A DNA stretch of 64,000 nucleotides. Origin: Sepiola atlantica (Eukaryota; Mollusca; Cephalopoda; Sepiida; Sepiolidae). A program made the translations under genes and the position numbers. The DNA lies in the NCBI GenBank assembly GCA_963556195.1, contig OY744516.1, forward strand, positions 30,101,183 to 30,165,182, in the 5' to 3' direction. Under the pieces are notes generated by a model. The model worked only from the letters and a program-made list of their open reading frames with translations, did not search any database and was not told where the DNA came from. Each line of letters starts with the position of its first letter. Positions within the stretch are counted from its first letter, which is position 1. Shown here piece after piece: positions 1 to 11,899 of this stretch.

Positions 1-57
1 CGTCCCAAAAGGTTATCCGCGTCTCCCGTCAACTATCTTGAATGATTATTTCAGAGC

Positions 58-424
58 TACTCTCTAAAACTTCTCTGCCTTTTGGCTAAGATCAAAGTGT
101 AGTATCTGTTCCGATGGATACTGCACCCCACACTGGTGTTGTCTTGGCCTTCGGGTCTTGATTTACGCCGGTCTATGGGTCTGTCCTGTGCAGTTCTGGG
201 AGGTCCACCTTCCCAGGCTTTGCCTCCCCTCTTTGGGGAGGAGTAAGTTTGTTGCTTACTGCCTGAGGCGCCCCTACCGGGGAATGCCGACGGGCTGCCC
301 AGGTAATTTTTAAACCCCACTTTCCCGACCCGACCTTGAGTCACATCTTACTTGTGGGAGTAAGATAAAAACTGGCCTTGTGCCTAACTCCTGGAGAGGT
401 GTAAATCAATACTCTCTAAAACTT
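58..424 (+). mobile_element. Full-length SINE with U2 snRNA-like 5' head, bounded by 15-bp target duplication
   Basis: The insert spans about 70-409. Its first ~42 bases (70-111) match the 5' end of U2 snRNA, including the branch-site-pairing core GTAGTATC. The match stops after the GTTC at the end of that stretch and an unrelated ~300-bp body follows. The 15-bp sequence TACTCTCTAAAACTT occurs at 58-72 and again at 410-424, which is the hallmark of target-primed reverse transcription. The body holds an inverted GCCTCCCCTCTTTGGGGAGG-type hairpin near 222-242. This copy lacks a ~40-bp segment present in the copy at 23.55 kb. A real U2 gene is excluded because the Sm site and 3' stem-loops are absent. 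Confidence 0.85.
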
Positions 425-860
425 AACACGTGACCTTGTTCAACCAATCAGAAAGTTGTATCTCTCGGACGACGTTCAAACTATCTCACGTCATTTGTTA
501 TGGAGAGTAAGCTCTTTCAACTATACTGTCTAAATAACGTTCTCTGTTTTGAACAGATTTATTGCAAGCGATTCATTGTATTTTAGTTCAACTATGTATC
601 CGTTGCTGAACATCCGTTTGTTTTCAAATCGTTTGTTTATCTTTGGTTACTTTGGTTTCCTTGTTAAACGAGGATGTCTTTATATATGAACACTGACAAA
701 CACAATCAACAGCTGTTTTGTTACATCAGATAACCATGTCGACAATTATATCCTCTTCAGCTAGATTGAATTACTAAATAGTAAATATCAAAAAGCTTCA
801 CACTATTTACTCTATATATATGGTAACTGTAGTAATGTAGAACGTCGGCGCTGATCGGTA
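425..860. other. Unassigned AT-rich spacer
   Basis: No coding signal, repeat relative or RNA structure was recognised here. It runs from the SINE target duplication to the CA/TA microsatellite. Confidence 0.4.
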
Positions 861-867
861 TATATAT

Positions 868-916
868 ATGCACACACACACACACACATACCCCCCCCAC
901 ACACACACATACACAT

Positions 917-966
<50 letters not shown>
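868..966. repeat. (CA)n then (TA)n microsatellite
   Basis: Alternating CA dinucleotides (about 870-925) pass into about 40 bp of TA. Open frames through it encode only Ile-Tyr or His-Thr repeats and are artefacts. Confidence 0.95.
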
Positions 967-971
<5 letters not shown>

Positions 972-1160
972 TAAAAATGGAAAAGCGGAAGACCTTTTCG
1001 CTCAACGTTTCGCCCAAATTTCACGTGGGCTTTTTCAAGAGCGGACGAAGAATACAAAAATGACAAAAGACGTATTCTTCGTCCGCTCTTGACAAAGCCC
1101 ACGTGAAATTTGGGCGAAACGTTGAGCGAAAAGGTCTTCCGCTTTTCCATTTTTAATTTC
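967..1160. repeat. Near-perfect palindrome, 89-bp arms, 16-bp loop
   Basis: Bases 967-1055 are the reverse complement of 1072-1160 with a single mismatch. The left edge abuts (TA)n, and another TA tract lies about 40 bp to the right. The arms carry CAACGTTTCGCCC and CACGTGGGC motifs. There is no protein. It looks like a foldback or MITE-like element, or an inverted duplication. Confidence 0.9.
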
Positions 1161-1382
1161 ATACCGTCGGATTATTTTTATCCTTTCATATATTCATATA
1201 TATATATATATATAAATTCCCGAAACTGTTTTTCATGGTAAACAACTGATGATCCCTTAAATAATGTTAGAAGCAAACTAATATAATAACTGAAAAAGTT
1301 AAGTTGACTTACATGAGTGATTTTCCACTGAATGACTTGGGACTATTTTTTAATATAGTTTTAATGGTTGAGAAACTTCCAC

Positions 1383-1385
<3 letters not shown>

Positions 1386-1424
<39 letters not shown>
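1386..1424. repeat. (TA)n microsatellite
   Basis: Pure TA dinucleotide tract at the edge of the repeat at 1425-1680. Confidence 0.95.
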
Positions 1425-1426
<2 letters not shown>

Positions 1427-1680
1427 TACATGCACCTAGTAGAGCTGTTTTTAATATACATTTTTATTTGTACAAACATCTTTGATTACATATGTGCATA
1501 CATGTTTGAATTGCGCCCTCTTTTGAGAGCAAACTTCTTCATACCTTTAAAAAAATGAAATGAGAAATAACAAACTTCCTTATTCTGTGTATTACCCAGT
1601 TGGGAGGGGATGCATGAATAATTAAACGGACAAGATTCATATCTAATTACACATTCGGGCTGCTCGCTTTCTTTTACATT
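1425..1680 (+). repeat. Dispersed repeat, also at 3.36-3.60 kb (inverted) and 42.12-42.24 kb
   Basis: The unit contains a degenerate TAGTAGAGCTG, a TTTTTATTTGTACAAACATC block, TATGTGCATACATGTTTG and, further on, CAAACTTCCTTATT with a TAATTAAACGG block. The same order is found inverted at 3355-3600. The first half is found in direct orientation at 42120-42240. All three copies sit beside (TA)n tracts. No coding potential was seen. Confidence 0.75.
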
Positions 1681-2032
1681 TCATCATTTAAGTTTATCAA
1701 GTACGTTTGACGATTCTTCAAATCCAGCTATACATTTTATTACTCACTTGAGAGTATCCCAAACGTCGCCTCGGTATAATTCTATTCGAGCGAGGCCAAA
1801 TAGTTTAACGGTAAGCGGATACATTATTTCCAAAAACTGACCTATATATTAACTTTATTCATATATATATATATATATATATTCACATCTAAATACACTT
1901 ATTTACGTAAACACAATAATTAAACCTAATACGAATATAAACCGCATTTATTCACATTTATACGTATATTTCAAGGCACTCAAATAATTACGTTACTAAA
2001 TAAAACCTTCAACTTTATACATACCCATTTGT

Positions 2033-2036
<4 letters not shown>

Positions 2037-2093
<57 letters not shown>
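2037..2093. repeat. (TA)n microsatellite
   Basis: About 57 bp of TA that precedes the hairpin-headed foldback repeat at 2100-2641. Confidence 0.95.
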
Positions 2094-2095
<2 letters not shown>

Positions 2096-2099
2096 GATC

Positions 2100-2669
2100 A
2101 AAATAAACCAAAGTGAAAACTTTTAGTAGATGGAACCTATTGTGAAAAGGATTAGCTCAATATACGAGATAGAGCAATAGTAGAGATAGAAGAAAAAAGA
2201 GTGATAAATATGCGACGATTGTCCAAATTTATTTCAAATTTCAATTGTTCAATGCAAGGTGCATTCAGTAATAAACTAGTGTTTATTCTACAATTTCACC
2301 GGACTTCTTTTCAACAGAAATTTACCACCCGGACAATTTGCATATCTTTTTCTCGGAACTTCTTTTCATTCAATACGTTTTTTTAACAAAAATTATTTTA
2401 ATAAATTTTAATAATAATTTTCATATTTTTCAAATATTTGAACTTTGTTTTTTTCGAAAGCCAACTTATCCATCTGTATTTCTCCTCTGATGATAAGATT
2501 TCGATCTTTGAAAAGCCTTGGCTTAAGGAAAGAATAATAAACACTAGTTTATTACTGAATGCACCTTGCATTGAACAATTGAAATTTGAAATAAATTTGG
2601 ACAATCGTCGCATATTTATCACTCTTTTTTCTTCTATCTCTCTCTCTCAATATATATATATATATATAC
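2100..2669 (+). repeat. Hairpin-headed foldback repeat with perfect 106-bp arms
   Basis: A GCTC-N13-GAGC stem-loop motif occupies 2155-2175. It is followed by a perfect inverted repeat: 2182-2287 is the exact reverse complement of 2536-2641, with a 248-bp spacer. The unit lies between (TA)n at 2037-2093 and 2650-2668. The stem-loop motif is present only on the left side. No transposase is visible. Confidence 0.85.
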
Positions 2670-2696
2670 TGGTCAATCTAAGTTTCCATATTCTTA

Positions 2697-2727
<31 letters not shown>

Positions 2728-3354
2728 CACCACATACATATCACCACATATATTATACACTCGCGTACTTTTATTCTCACCCCGCTCAAGGATATATATC
2801 CACTAAACTTTATTACGTGTACATGCCGTTCTTACGAAATACAGAGCTCTGAATTAAGGAATACATCTACCGATGTTCAACCTGTAAATTTATTTATATA
2901 CACGCTCATATATGTCATTCTACTCTATACCTCTCCGTATGTTTTGATTTCTCTAAACTTATGGATATATTATACAGTCCATAAAGATAACATTCCCTGC
3001 ATCAGTATCCCACATTACCCATCTTATCTGATAATTCTAATTACATTTGTTTACATTTGGACTGGCGCTAGCATTAATTCAGGGAACAAACACAAAGTAC
3101 AAACAAACAAAATAAAATAAAAACCCAACATATGAGTAGATAAACACAACCTAGCATTAAATTAAAAAAAAAATACAGGTTCAATATAAACATAAAGGTT
3201 AAGTATAACATAGTAAACAAAGAAAAATGAAGAAAAATAAATAGAAAAATAGATAAAATCAAAGCCTACACTAAGGTGAGATATAGTAACATAGAAAAAT
3301 ATAAAATAATACAATTTTAAAAATAAAATAAAAATAGAAAATAAAAATAAAAAA

Positions 3355-3600
3355 TAGAAAACGAGCAGCCTGAATATGTAATTGGATATAAATTGTCCCC
3401 GTTTAATTATGCACCCAACCCCGCCCATCCCAACCAGGGTAATACACAAAATACGGAAGTTTGTTCTATCTCATTTGATTTTATCTAAAGGTCTGAAGAA
3501 GGTGGCCCTCGAAAGTGTGCACAGCTGATACATGTATACACATATGTAACCAAAGATGTCTATATAAATAAAAATGTATACTATATATATAAATTAGTAT
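3355..3600 (-). repeat. Second copy of the 1.4-kb dispersed repeat, inverted
   Basis: The reverse complement of this stretch aligns along its length with 1430-1680, with scattered substitutions and a few indels. It includes the blocks around TACATATGTGTATACATG and the TAATTAAACGG motif. It also carries a GGTCTGAAGAAGGTGGCC block at 3490. Confidence 0.75.
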
Positions 3601-3612
3601 TTATATACATAT

Positions 3613-3724
<112 letters not shown>

Positions 3725-3849
3725 TTGTAAAATACCCGTCCCAAGACGTTTATAAGCAATACTAGTTGTAGTCGTACTTGAAACAGTATTCACCCGAAGT
3801 ATGTTGAGCCGGCTCCAGCTATCTTTGCCACTGACCAAGCCTGACAGTT

Positions 3850-6235
3850 TGAAGTCAACAATTGGATGATCTTTAGCCACTTGCTGTTTTAACGGCGAAC
3901 TCTATAGATTCGGGGTCCAGGTTTGGTTCCAGGCCAACTTTAACCGTCATCACCCAGGTTTTTGTATGTCTACCACATCGCCTTTTCCAACCCTCTAGGG
4001 GGTATTTGGAAATTGCTTCGTAGATAAATTCTCCTGGTTCAGGTCATGACCTATCCAGCGTAGACCTCCCGTGGGGATGACTTGTCGGAAAGAGTTAATT
4101 TTGCAAAAGAAACACACTTCGTTATTTGAGAAGCGATACAGTCAGTGGTGATCGAAAATTCATAATTGCCTAACGTCTTCCACTTTCATTGGCCAGGACT
4201 CACAGCTTTATAGGAGGATCGTTCGCACTAGCGCTTGGTAGATCATTACTTTAGTGTTGCGCCTTATATCAGATCCTGATCAGAGCCAAGAATTGAGTCG
4301 GCAGAAGGCAAGACGTGCAAGTCGCGCTTTGATGTCAGTGCCACGTTGCTTCGTGGCTATGGTGAAGGCGCCAAGATATCACAAAAAACATCACAATTGA
4401 GGACGATGGGTGTTTTGTTAGTTGGGAGGAAGCTGGTAGTGATTATTTTTGCCTTCGATGTGTTTATTTCCATCTCAATCTGCGATGCAACATGCTAGAG
4501 CTCATTTAGAGCAGAGTGAACATCAACGAATGTTTCACTGAGTAGCGCGATATTCTCTGCGTAATCTAAGTCTTTGGCAGCAAAGTTGCATTGAACAGTA
4601 ATACTGGGAAATTATTTTAAGGTATTCGAAGTGACCCAGTCAATGGCATAATTGAAAAGTGTTGGCGAAAGAACACATCCTGGCCAGACCGTATTTCTAA
4701 GAGTTCCGAAATCTCACCGTACATGCGTATTTGGGATCGTGTTGAACAGTAGTATGCTCTAAGAAGACCAAGAAGGTTAGGCGGAATACCATCTGCTTTC
4801 AAAAATGTCCAGGGGGTGCCGCGGTGGACAGAGTCGAATGCAGCAGCGAAATCAATGAAACAGATGACTGTCCTTTGTTGGAAACACTAACGATGCTCAA
4901 GGATTCGTCTTAAGGTGAACATTTGATCGGTGCAAACATGGCCTGAACGAAAACCACATTGGTTTGGCTTCGTTCTTGAGTCGCGTTCTGACTGGAATCG
5001 TCTCAGAAAAATGCAGGCGAATATTTTATCAGACGCATCGATCAAGCTGATACCACGGTAGTTGCTTCAGAATCGCTTATCACCTTTCCTAAAGAACGGC
5101 ACCAGTGTTGCATCGCTTCAGTCTTGGGGGGAATATTTCAGTCTCCCAGACCCGCTTGATAATATGATGGATGGCAGGCCCTAGTATATTTGCGCTGTGT
5201 TTGAGGATCTCAGCAGGGATGATATCTTCGCCTGTAGCTTTTAAAAAATTATTTTTTTAGACTTTTGATAACAGCGATAACCTCCTTACGCATGGAGGAG
5301 TTGTTTTGCAGTCATAAGGAGTTCGGTCGGCGTTATTCATAGGAATAGTTGATGGGGCTGTTAGTTGTTGTTTAGCAGATTGGCGAAGTAATCTCTACAG
5401 TGGATGAAGCGTTTCTTGAGATTTGTGATTGGCTCGCCATTCTGATTCAAGATCGTTTGATTACCACACCAAGCTGGTTTGTGTTCGAACGAAGGCACGT
5501 TCCATGTCTTCTGCCACTTTCCTTCAGAATGTATTTCGATCAGCGTGAGCAGAACGAGTAGCTTCACGGCGTAGTTATCTGAAGTTGTCAGATGTATTGC
5601 AACGGGCTTGATTTGCTTTTTAAACAATCTTTGCCGTTTCGCTTGGTGGTTTCGAGCCACTCAGATATCACGGATACAGTTTGCCAAATCTCATCTGAGT
5701 TAGCATCTATTACTTTGGTTTACCTCGAGACCGTTGAACCGATTGGATAGTTCTATGCAGTAGGGGTCAACGGTTTGTTTACTTTTCAGTTTCAAAATCT
5801 CGTACATGAGAAGCTGGGCACGCAAATTGACGGTATTTAGATTTTAAAAAATGTAGCTTTGCCCGTCTCAGTACAATATCATAACCAAAATCGCCACCGA
5901 TTTTTGAGCACCGGAACATTCGACAACCAAGGACGTTTTACGACCAGCAGCGTTTAACAATAAAGTGGTCGGTTTTGTTAGCTGTGACACCGTCATTGGA
6001 GTATCAAGTAAGTAGGAGATGCTGAAAACGTGTGCTGGATACGGTCATTTGGTTTGCTGCAGAAAAGTTGACAAGTCTTTCACCATTAGCACATTGGTCT
6101 CCAATCGACAAGTCGACAATTATCCGATTATATGACTGTTTCTGACGTCGCCTGTGCCCGTGTGGGCATTCTAATCGTCTACAATGATTAGAAGATCATT
6201 CGAGGATACGCGATCAACAGAAGCCTGCAAGTGTG
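3850..6235 (-). pseudogene. Decayed LINE with AP endonuclease and RT, 5' part missing in this orientation
   Basis: Read on the minus strand, shattered frames follow non-LTR order. An AP-like endonuclease stretch near 6230-5900 shows residues such as RNSHIIG and QLTKPTTLLLN. A linker frame at 5660-5361 follows. RT sequence around 5250-4560 includes KADGIPPNLLGLLRAYY and IRSGQD. The C-terminal end, near 4040-3860, contains YPLEGWKRRCGRHTKTW. Stops and frameshifts are frequent. The endonuclease style resembles RTE/BovB-like elements; the clade is not settled. Inactive. Confidence 0.75.
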
Positions 6236-6399
6236 GTTTTTTTTCTGGTGTAAACCAATAAGTTTTTGATCCGGAAACCGGAGGCTTCAAACCGTCATGT
6301 CCCTGCGTCTATGGATAATCTGCAGCAAACAAGTCGTTCTCCCAAAAGGGATATAATTGCGGCTGGGGACCGCTAGTGAATTTACTACTCCCTAGATAC

Positions 6400-6800
6400 T
6401 CCATACATTCCTCCATGCTCCTCCCACAACATATGACGTATTCTTGTATGGCGTCTGCAAAAACTAATACGCTCGCTAGCCAAGTGATGCGAGTGTCAAA
6501 TCAGCAAACTGGGATTATCATGAAACATACAACAGTCTATTTTTGCCTATTGGAACGTCAGAACCTTGATACAGGAAGAAACCGAAGCGCTGTACTCCCT
6601 CTTAAAGTATAACATCGACATGGCCTTCTCTTAGAAGTCAGACTTCCTGATACGGGTTGTTGTAACATCAAAGTCCCTCAACATGACGCCTGATATCACC
6701 CTTACCGTAGTGGTCCGACTGATAACTCTGGTCTTCACGCATCGCTCCTTGCCTGGGAACCAATCTTCTCTTGTCTGGCCCATATCCGCTTGAAAGGTTT
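6400..6800 (+). pseudogene. LINE endonuclease N-terminus in opposite orientation (possible 5' inversion)
   Basis: Plus-strand frames near 6550-6790 read like the first part of an AP endonuclease domain: LIQEETEALYSLLKYNID, followed by a PDITLTVV-like stretch and WPISA. This is the portion missing from the minus-strand element that ends at 6235. The two form a head-to-head arrangement, as expected from twin priming. About 150-200 bases between them may be 5' UTR. Confidence 0.5.
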
Positions 6801-6929
6801 GGTTTAAAATGTCACTATCATGATTATTCTTTCGAGGGGGGGCGGGTACGTTACGGTTTCGGAGCCAGAAGAAATTAATAGTGTGCTACGTTACTCACCC
6901 TGTTGCCTAGAATAAATATTCCATAATTC

Positions 6930-7395
6930 TTTTCATGGAAATCGCTCTAGACAAGGCATGAAGCCACTTGATGTAAGGAGCTAGCAAAAACACATATGAT
7001 TATCGCAAAGACAGGAGATGCCTATTGGACTTAGTCTTGAAAAGACCAAGGGTATAGGTAGGAGGAAAACAGTCAACAGGAAAAGAGTTCCACAAGCCTG
7101 CGGTTCTTGGAAATAAGCTACTGAAATAGGAAGCTGTATTACAACGAGGTATTAAAACAGCGAATTGATGGAGACCACTAGACCAATGAGTCAAACGAGC
7201 TGGAACGAAAGAAGCGGGGAATAGATCACATAATTCTGAAGAACACATGCCATAATAGTACTTATAGAAAAGACTAAGTCTAGCAACATCACGTCTGTGA
7301 GATACATGGTACAGAGAAGAAGAAAGGGTAGGGTCAATCAAATTATATGCACGTTTCTGCACTTTATCAATAACCCTCAAATGGGACAGAGATGA
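6930..7395 (-). pseudogene. 3' end of a non-LTR retrotransposon (RT C-terminal region)
   Basis: The frame 7380-7000 encodes 126 residues beginning RVIDKVQKRAYNLID and continuing with HRRDVARLSLFYKYYYGM and GLWNSFPVDCFPPTY. This is the conserved post-RT C-terminal segment of a LINE family also seen at 25.8-26.5 and 55.2-55.7 kb. The trailing 3' UTR (6930-7000) resembles those copies. It is 5'-truncated with no RT core, and is likely a dead insertion. Confidence 0.8.
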
Positions 7396-7646
7396 TGTTC
7401 AATATTTAAGGATTTTACCAAGCACCTAGATATTATCGATGCTCACGTGCGCACACCAATCTTTTTAAAATGCATTACTTAATATGACGCAAAATTAGAT
7501 GTAGAGCAATTCTTTTCTCAATCTGAAAGTTTTTTTGTTTTTTGGTGGGGGCGTGGGCGAATTTTGGTGGACGCACCCCCTAAGTAGTAACATTTACAAA
7601 AATAATAATGTGCCCATGTTACTTACTGTGTTACCGAGGATATATA

Positions 7647-9842
7647 CAGGCTTTACGCGCTCCACTCTTTTGGAGCTGCTCCCGCTCCTGCTCCAACGCC
7701 CAAAATTGGAGCTGGCTCCTCTCACGCTCCCCATTTTCAAAAAGGAGCCGCTCCAGCTCAAACTCCTATAAAAAAGGAGTGGCTCTTTTTCTGCGCTCCA
7801 TAATCAAAAAAGTACCTTCTTTCATAAACGTTCTATTCTGCTAATGAGTGGTCGAAGAATAGGGGTGGGCGTCAAATGATCTCGTCAATATGGGTGGGGA
7901 TGTCACTTTAAGTGTAAGACCGTAAGATAATATTTGACAAAATCTCGCTAATAGTTTGAGCTGTGCTAAGGGTTATAGGAGAACATGTTGAACGAAGTAG
8001 AGGATTATACGTACATTTTCGTTTCCTGGGGTATAAAATAGAAATAGAAAAATCCCTGAAGTATTTTAAAACAATTTTAATTTTCATTACATTAACAACC
8101 TATTTTTTCAGGGGAGGAAAATTTGACCCAAGTTTTTTTCTATTTCTTTAGGAAAGGAATTTAGATTTGTTTTAAGTAAATGAAGTTTTACTTTTAAACA
8201 TTATTAGTGATTATTTTCTTTTTAAATGGAGAGGAGAGACAGCCAGGGCAACATTAATCGTCGTGTTGTATTTTAATATTTGTTTGTTTTACGAACGTAA
8301 CAATATTGTATAATATATATTATTATTTACCACAGAGAAACCCGCAAGTACTTTCAAACAAATCGATGTATCCATTTTTTTAATGGTACAATTTGAGACA
8401 AAAAAAACAATGAAGTTTATTTTTTAAAGATTGAATAAACAATATTTTTCATAAATTTGCCAAAAAATATCAATAAATTGTTAATAAACAATTCAGAGGT
8501 CCATTTAATGTCTTAAAATTGCATACAAAATATCTAGCCTAGACCTTGGGAGTTGAAAAAATATCGGGTCAAATTTTCCTCCACCGAAAAATTAACTGGA
8601 GGAAGTTTTCCTAGGTCGGACAAAAACATTTATTAAAATTAAAAATTCGAATAAAAAAGGTGAAAACGTCTATATTTTAAATCTCTAAAAAACAAACTGT
8701 TTACAATTTTAATATTCGATCATAGATGTTTTTAAGATAAAGAAAAGATTTCTAATCTACTTTCGGTTCTAAAAAACAACAAATTAGTCAGAAAGTCTAA
8801 TTATTTGCTTTTTTAAATTAAAATTTAAGACATTTTCTTTAATTTAATTAAGTCTAAACATCAGTTTAATTGTAGAATAGGGACCGCTGTTTTTTTTACG
8901 CTTGGTATTCGCCCAGATTTTGGATGAAACTGATTGTTGGTCTTAATTGTATTTTTGGTCCTGAAATAAAATTTGCATTTACTTTTAAAAGTGTTGAGAA
9001 TCTAACTTTAATTCCAGGTTTTAATCGCTGGCGGCCATGTTGGTTTTTATTGTTTTTTCCTTGGACTAAATATATTTTTAATGCTTTAAAATTTTATTAC
9101 ATACAAAAAAAACTTTGAACATTCTATTTACAAAAGCAAGTGTTAACATAATTAAACGAATTTAAAAGCAAACATGAAAAGGGTAACATACTAGTCGTGA
9201 ATTTAAGAATAACAAACTGCCACCAAAAAGACGATGGGTAAAAATGTGGCATAAAAGTTCAATTAAAGTTCAAAGAAAAATTGGCTTATTTATTCAATCA
9301 GCAATAAACATCTTTGTCATAAATACAAAAAAAGTTCAAATCTTTAAGAAAATAACTTTAAAGACATCTATCCACTCACTGGCGCATTTGAAGACATTTG
9401 TTATCAAATTGTCTCCTGCCTTAAGGAAACTGTCCTATCAAAAATATAACATGTAGATGTAAAAATCTACTTGCGTCTATAAAAAAACCTGAGAAGTTCA
9501 AATGCTCTGTTTTCATGTGTAACACTCTCGTTCTTTTTCTCTCTCTCCCTTCCTCTCTCACCCTCTCCCACCCTCTCTCTCTATCTAATATACATTTGCC
9601 AGAGATATAATTTAAAAAATAACTCAAAGAGTTTAGGTGAGACATTTTTTTTTCCTTTTTATTGCTGAATAAAAAAACTAATGTTTAAAAAGAAAATCAA
9701 ATAATTTTGGAGCTCTTTTTCCCAAATAGAATTGCTCACGCTTCACTCCCGCTGAATATAAAATGAGCCCTCTTCTTCGCTCCAGCAAAAAGGAGCGTGC
9801 TCCTGGAGCGCGTTTCTTTTTGGAGGGCTCCATAAAGCCCTG
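7647..9842. mobile_element. Candidate nonautonomous hAT-like DNA element
   Basis: The left end starts CAGGCTTTACGCGCTCCA and the right end, read inward on the minus strand, starts CAGGGCTTTATGGAGC. Both subterminal regions (7660-7800 and 9765-9835) are dense in GGAGC/GCTCC words. The flanking 8-mers are GATATATA and TGTATATA, a 6/8 match consistent with a decayed hAT-type 8-bp duplication. The ~1.9-kb AT-rich interior shows no transposase. It is called on terminal structure only, so another superfamily is possible. Confidence 0.5.
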
Positions 9843-9849
9843 TGTATAT

Positions 9850-10429
<580 letters not shown>

Positions 10430-10430
<1 letters not shown>

Positions 10431-10686
10431 TAATATAACAAAATATATAAGAGGCAACTAATATCTTTAATTAGTGAACATCCGGATAAAAATAAAGCTT
10501 AATATACTGGATAGAGCATTAATAGCAATAGATAAAGTGAAAGAATAGAATAAGATGCGAATCTGATTTCACTACAGTTCAATGTTCAGGCAAAATTCTT
10601 AAAAGTCCTTTAAAGAACTTTGCTGAACATTGAACTGTAATAAAATTTGATTCGCACCTTATTCTATTTTTTCACTTCATCTATTG

Positions 10687-10725
<39 letters not shown>
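10430..10725 (+). repeat. Hairpin-headed foldback repeat, 76-bp arms
   Basis: GC(T)T-N13-GAGC occupies 10497-10517, preceded by an ACATCCGGATAAAAA block. Imperfect inverted arms at 10524-10600 and 10614-10689 flank a 13-bp loop. The unit is bounded by (TA)n on both sides (ending 10427 and starting 10689). The ACATCCGGAT block and head recur at 35.6 kb. Confidence 0.8.
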
Positions 10726-10727
<2 letters not shown>

Positions 10728-10769
10728 GTGTGTTTGTGTGTACCCTATAAAAAGAAAGGTTAGAGAATC

Positions 10770-11200
10770 TACATAAAATCTAAAAGTTTATTCTCATTTA
10801 AAATTTACCGAGAATACAATAGAAGTGTTCCTGAATCTCTGTGTGCCCCTAAAACGGTTATGGGGACAGAACCCCCTTAAAACTTCAAATATATCATATT
10901 TTGATGAAATTTAAATCATATGTATCAAATTTTATGGAGAATGCAATGGAATTGGTAATAAATATCTAAGTGCCCTTCTAACCTATAGGGAGCCAGACAC
11001 CCTTTAAAACTTCAAATATATCCTATTTTGATGAAATTTATATATGTAAAAAAATTTCCGGGGAAGACCATGGAAGTTGTTTCGAATCTCTACATTACTC
11101 TTTTGTGCAAAATATCTATTTTTCTGCGACGCATTTAGAGAGAACCTCCTTAAAGCTTCAAATACATATATCGAATTTGAATTAAAAATCATGTTCAGAC
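10770..11200. repeat. Tandem repeat, about three diverged ~125-135-bp units
   Basis: Units recur around the words CTTAAAACTTCAAATATATC (near 10875, 11003) and its diverged form near 11150. Each is preceded by an AATCTCT/AATATCT plus TGCCC-like segment. Adjacent copies differ at many sites, so this is an old array. No coding signal. Confidence 0.65.
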
Positions 11201-11239
11201 ACTAATTCAGAGAGTTTTCCAACATTTCAGCTTCGTCCG

Positions 11240-11880
11240 ACTACATTGCAGTCACCACAATACCACATTTACTCTAGGGGCCATCCTACTTAGAAATACC
11301 CCCAGAAGGCTAGGAATGCCAATTAGCATATCTTGTTCTCCAAGCGCGTGGTTCCAAAATCGACCCACTTTACTGAATATTTAATTTTTCTACTGACGTC
11401 GGGAGGTGGGGCAATTAGCAAAACCAACGTAAATTGACAAATATGGTCATTTGCACGATAAAGCTTCACAGAAAAATCTAAAATATAAGTTTACACTTTT
11501 AATATTTCTAACTTTTATTTAAATGAACACATGATGTTAAACTCATTCGTGAAAGCCATTTCTTTCACAGTCGTAAAAATGGCGGCTGCTGTCGAAGACG
11601 AAAGATTAGGCTGATCGTCAAACTGATTTGACAAGCTTTATCTTTGGGAAACATCTGTCGTTAAAATTAGTCACGTAATCCGCATCCTACAAAAAACTGA
11701 TCTCGAAGCAGGCAGTTCAATATTGGGGGAAAAATAATTAAATTAATGACGTTAATGACTACTCTTAAATATTGCGAAAAGGATAATTAAGTTTAACTAT
11801 AGCGACTGGCTCGGCTTTTACCCGGGTTTATTGTGATTATTGATGTTAGCAGTAGTTGCAGAAAAAAACAGGTAGAAGAA
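11240..11880. other. Unassigned unique-looking sequence
   Basis: No domain-like frame, repeat partner or RNA gene was recognised. Confidence 0.35.
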
Positions 11881-11899
11881 ATAGCAATGAATGTGTGAC

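Noticed and set aside
70..260. Functional U2 snRNA gene
   Set aside because: Only ~42 bases match. The Sm site and 3' stem-loops are missing, and the match recurs at several SINE copies with the same junction.
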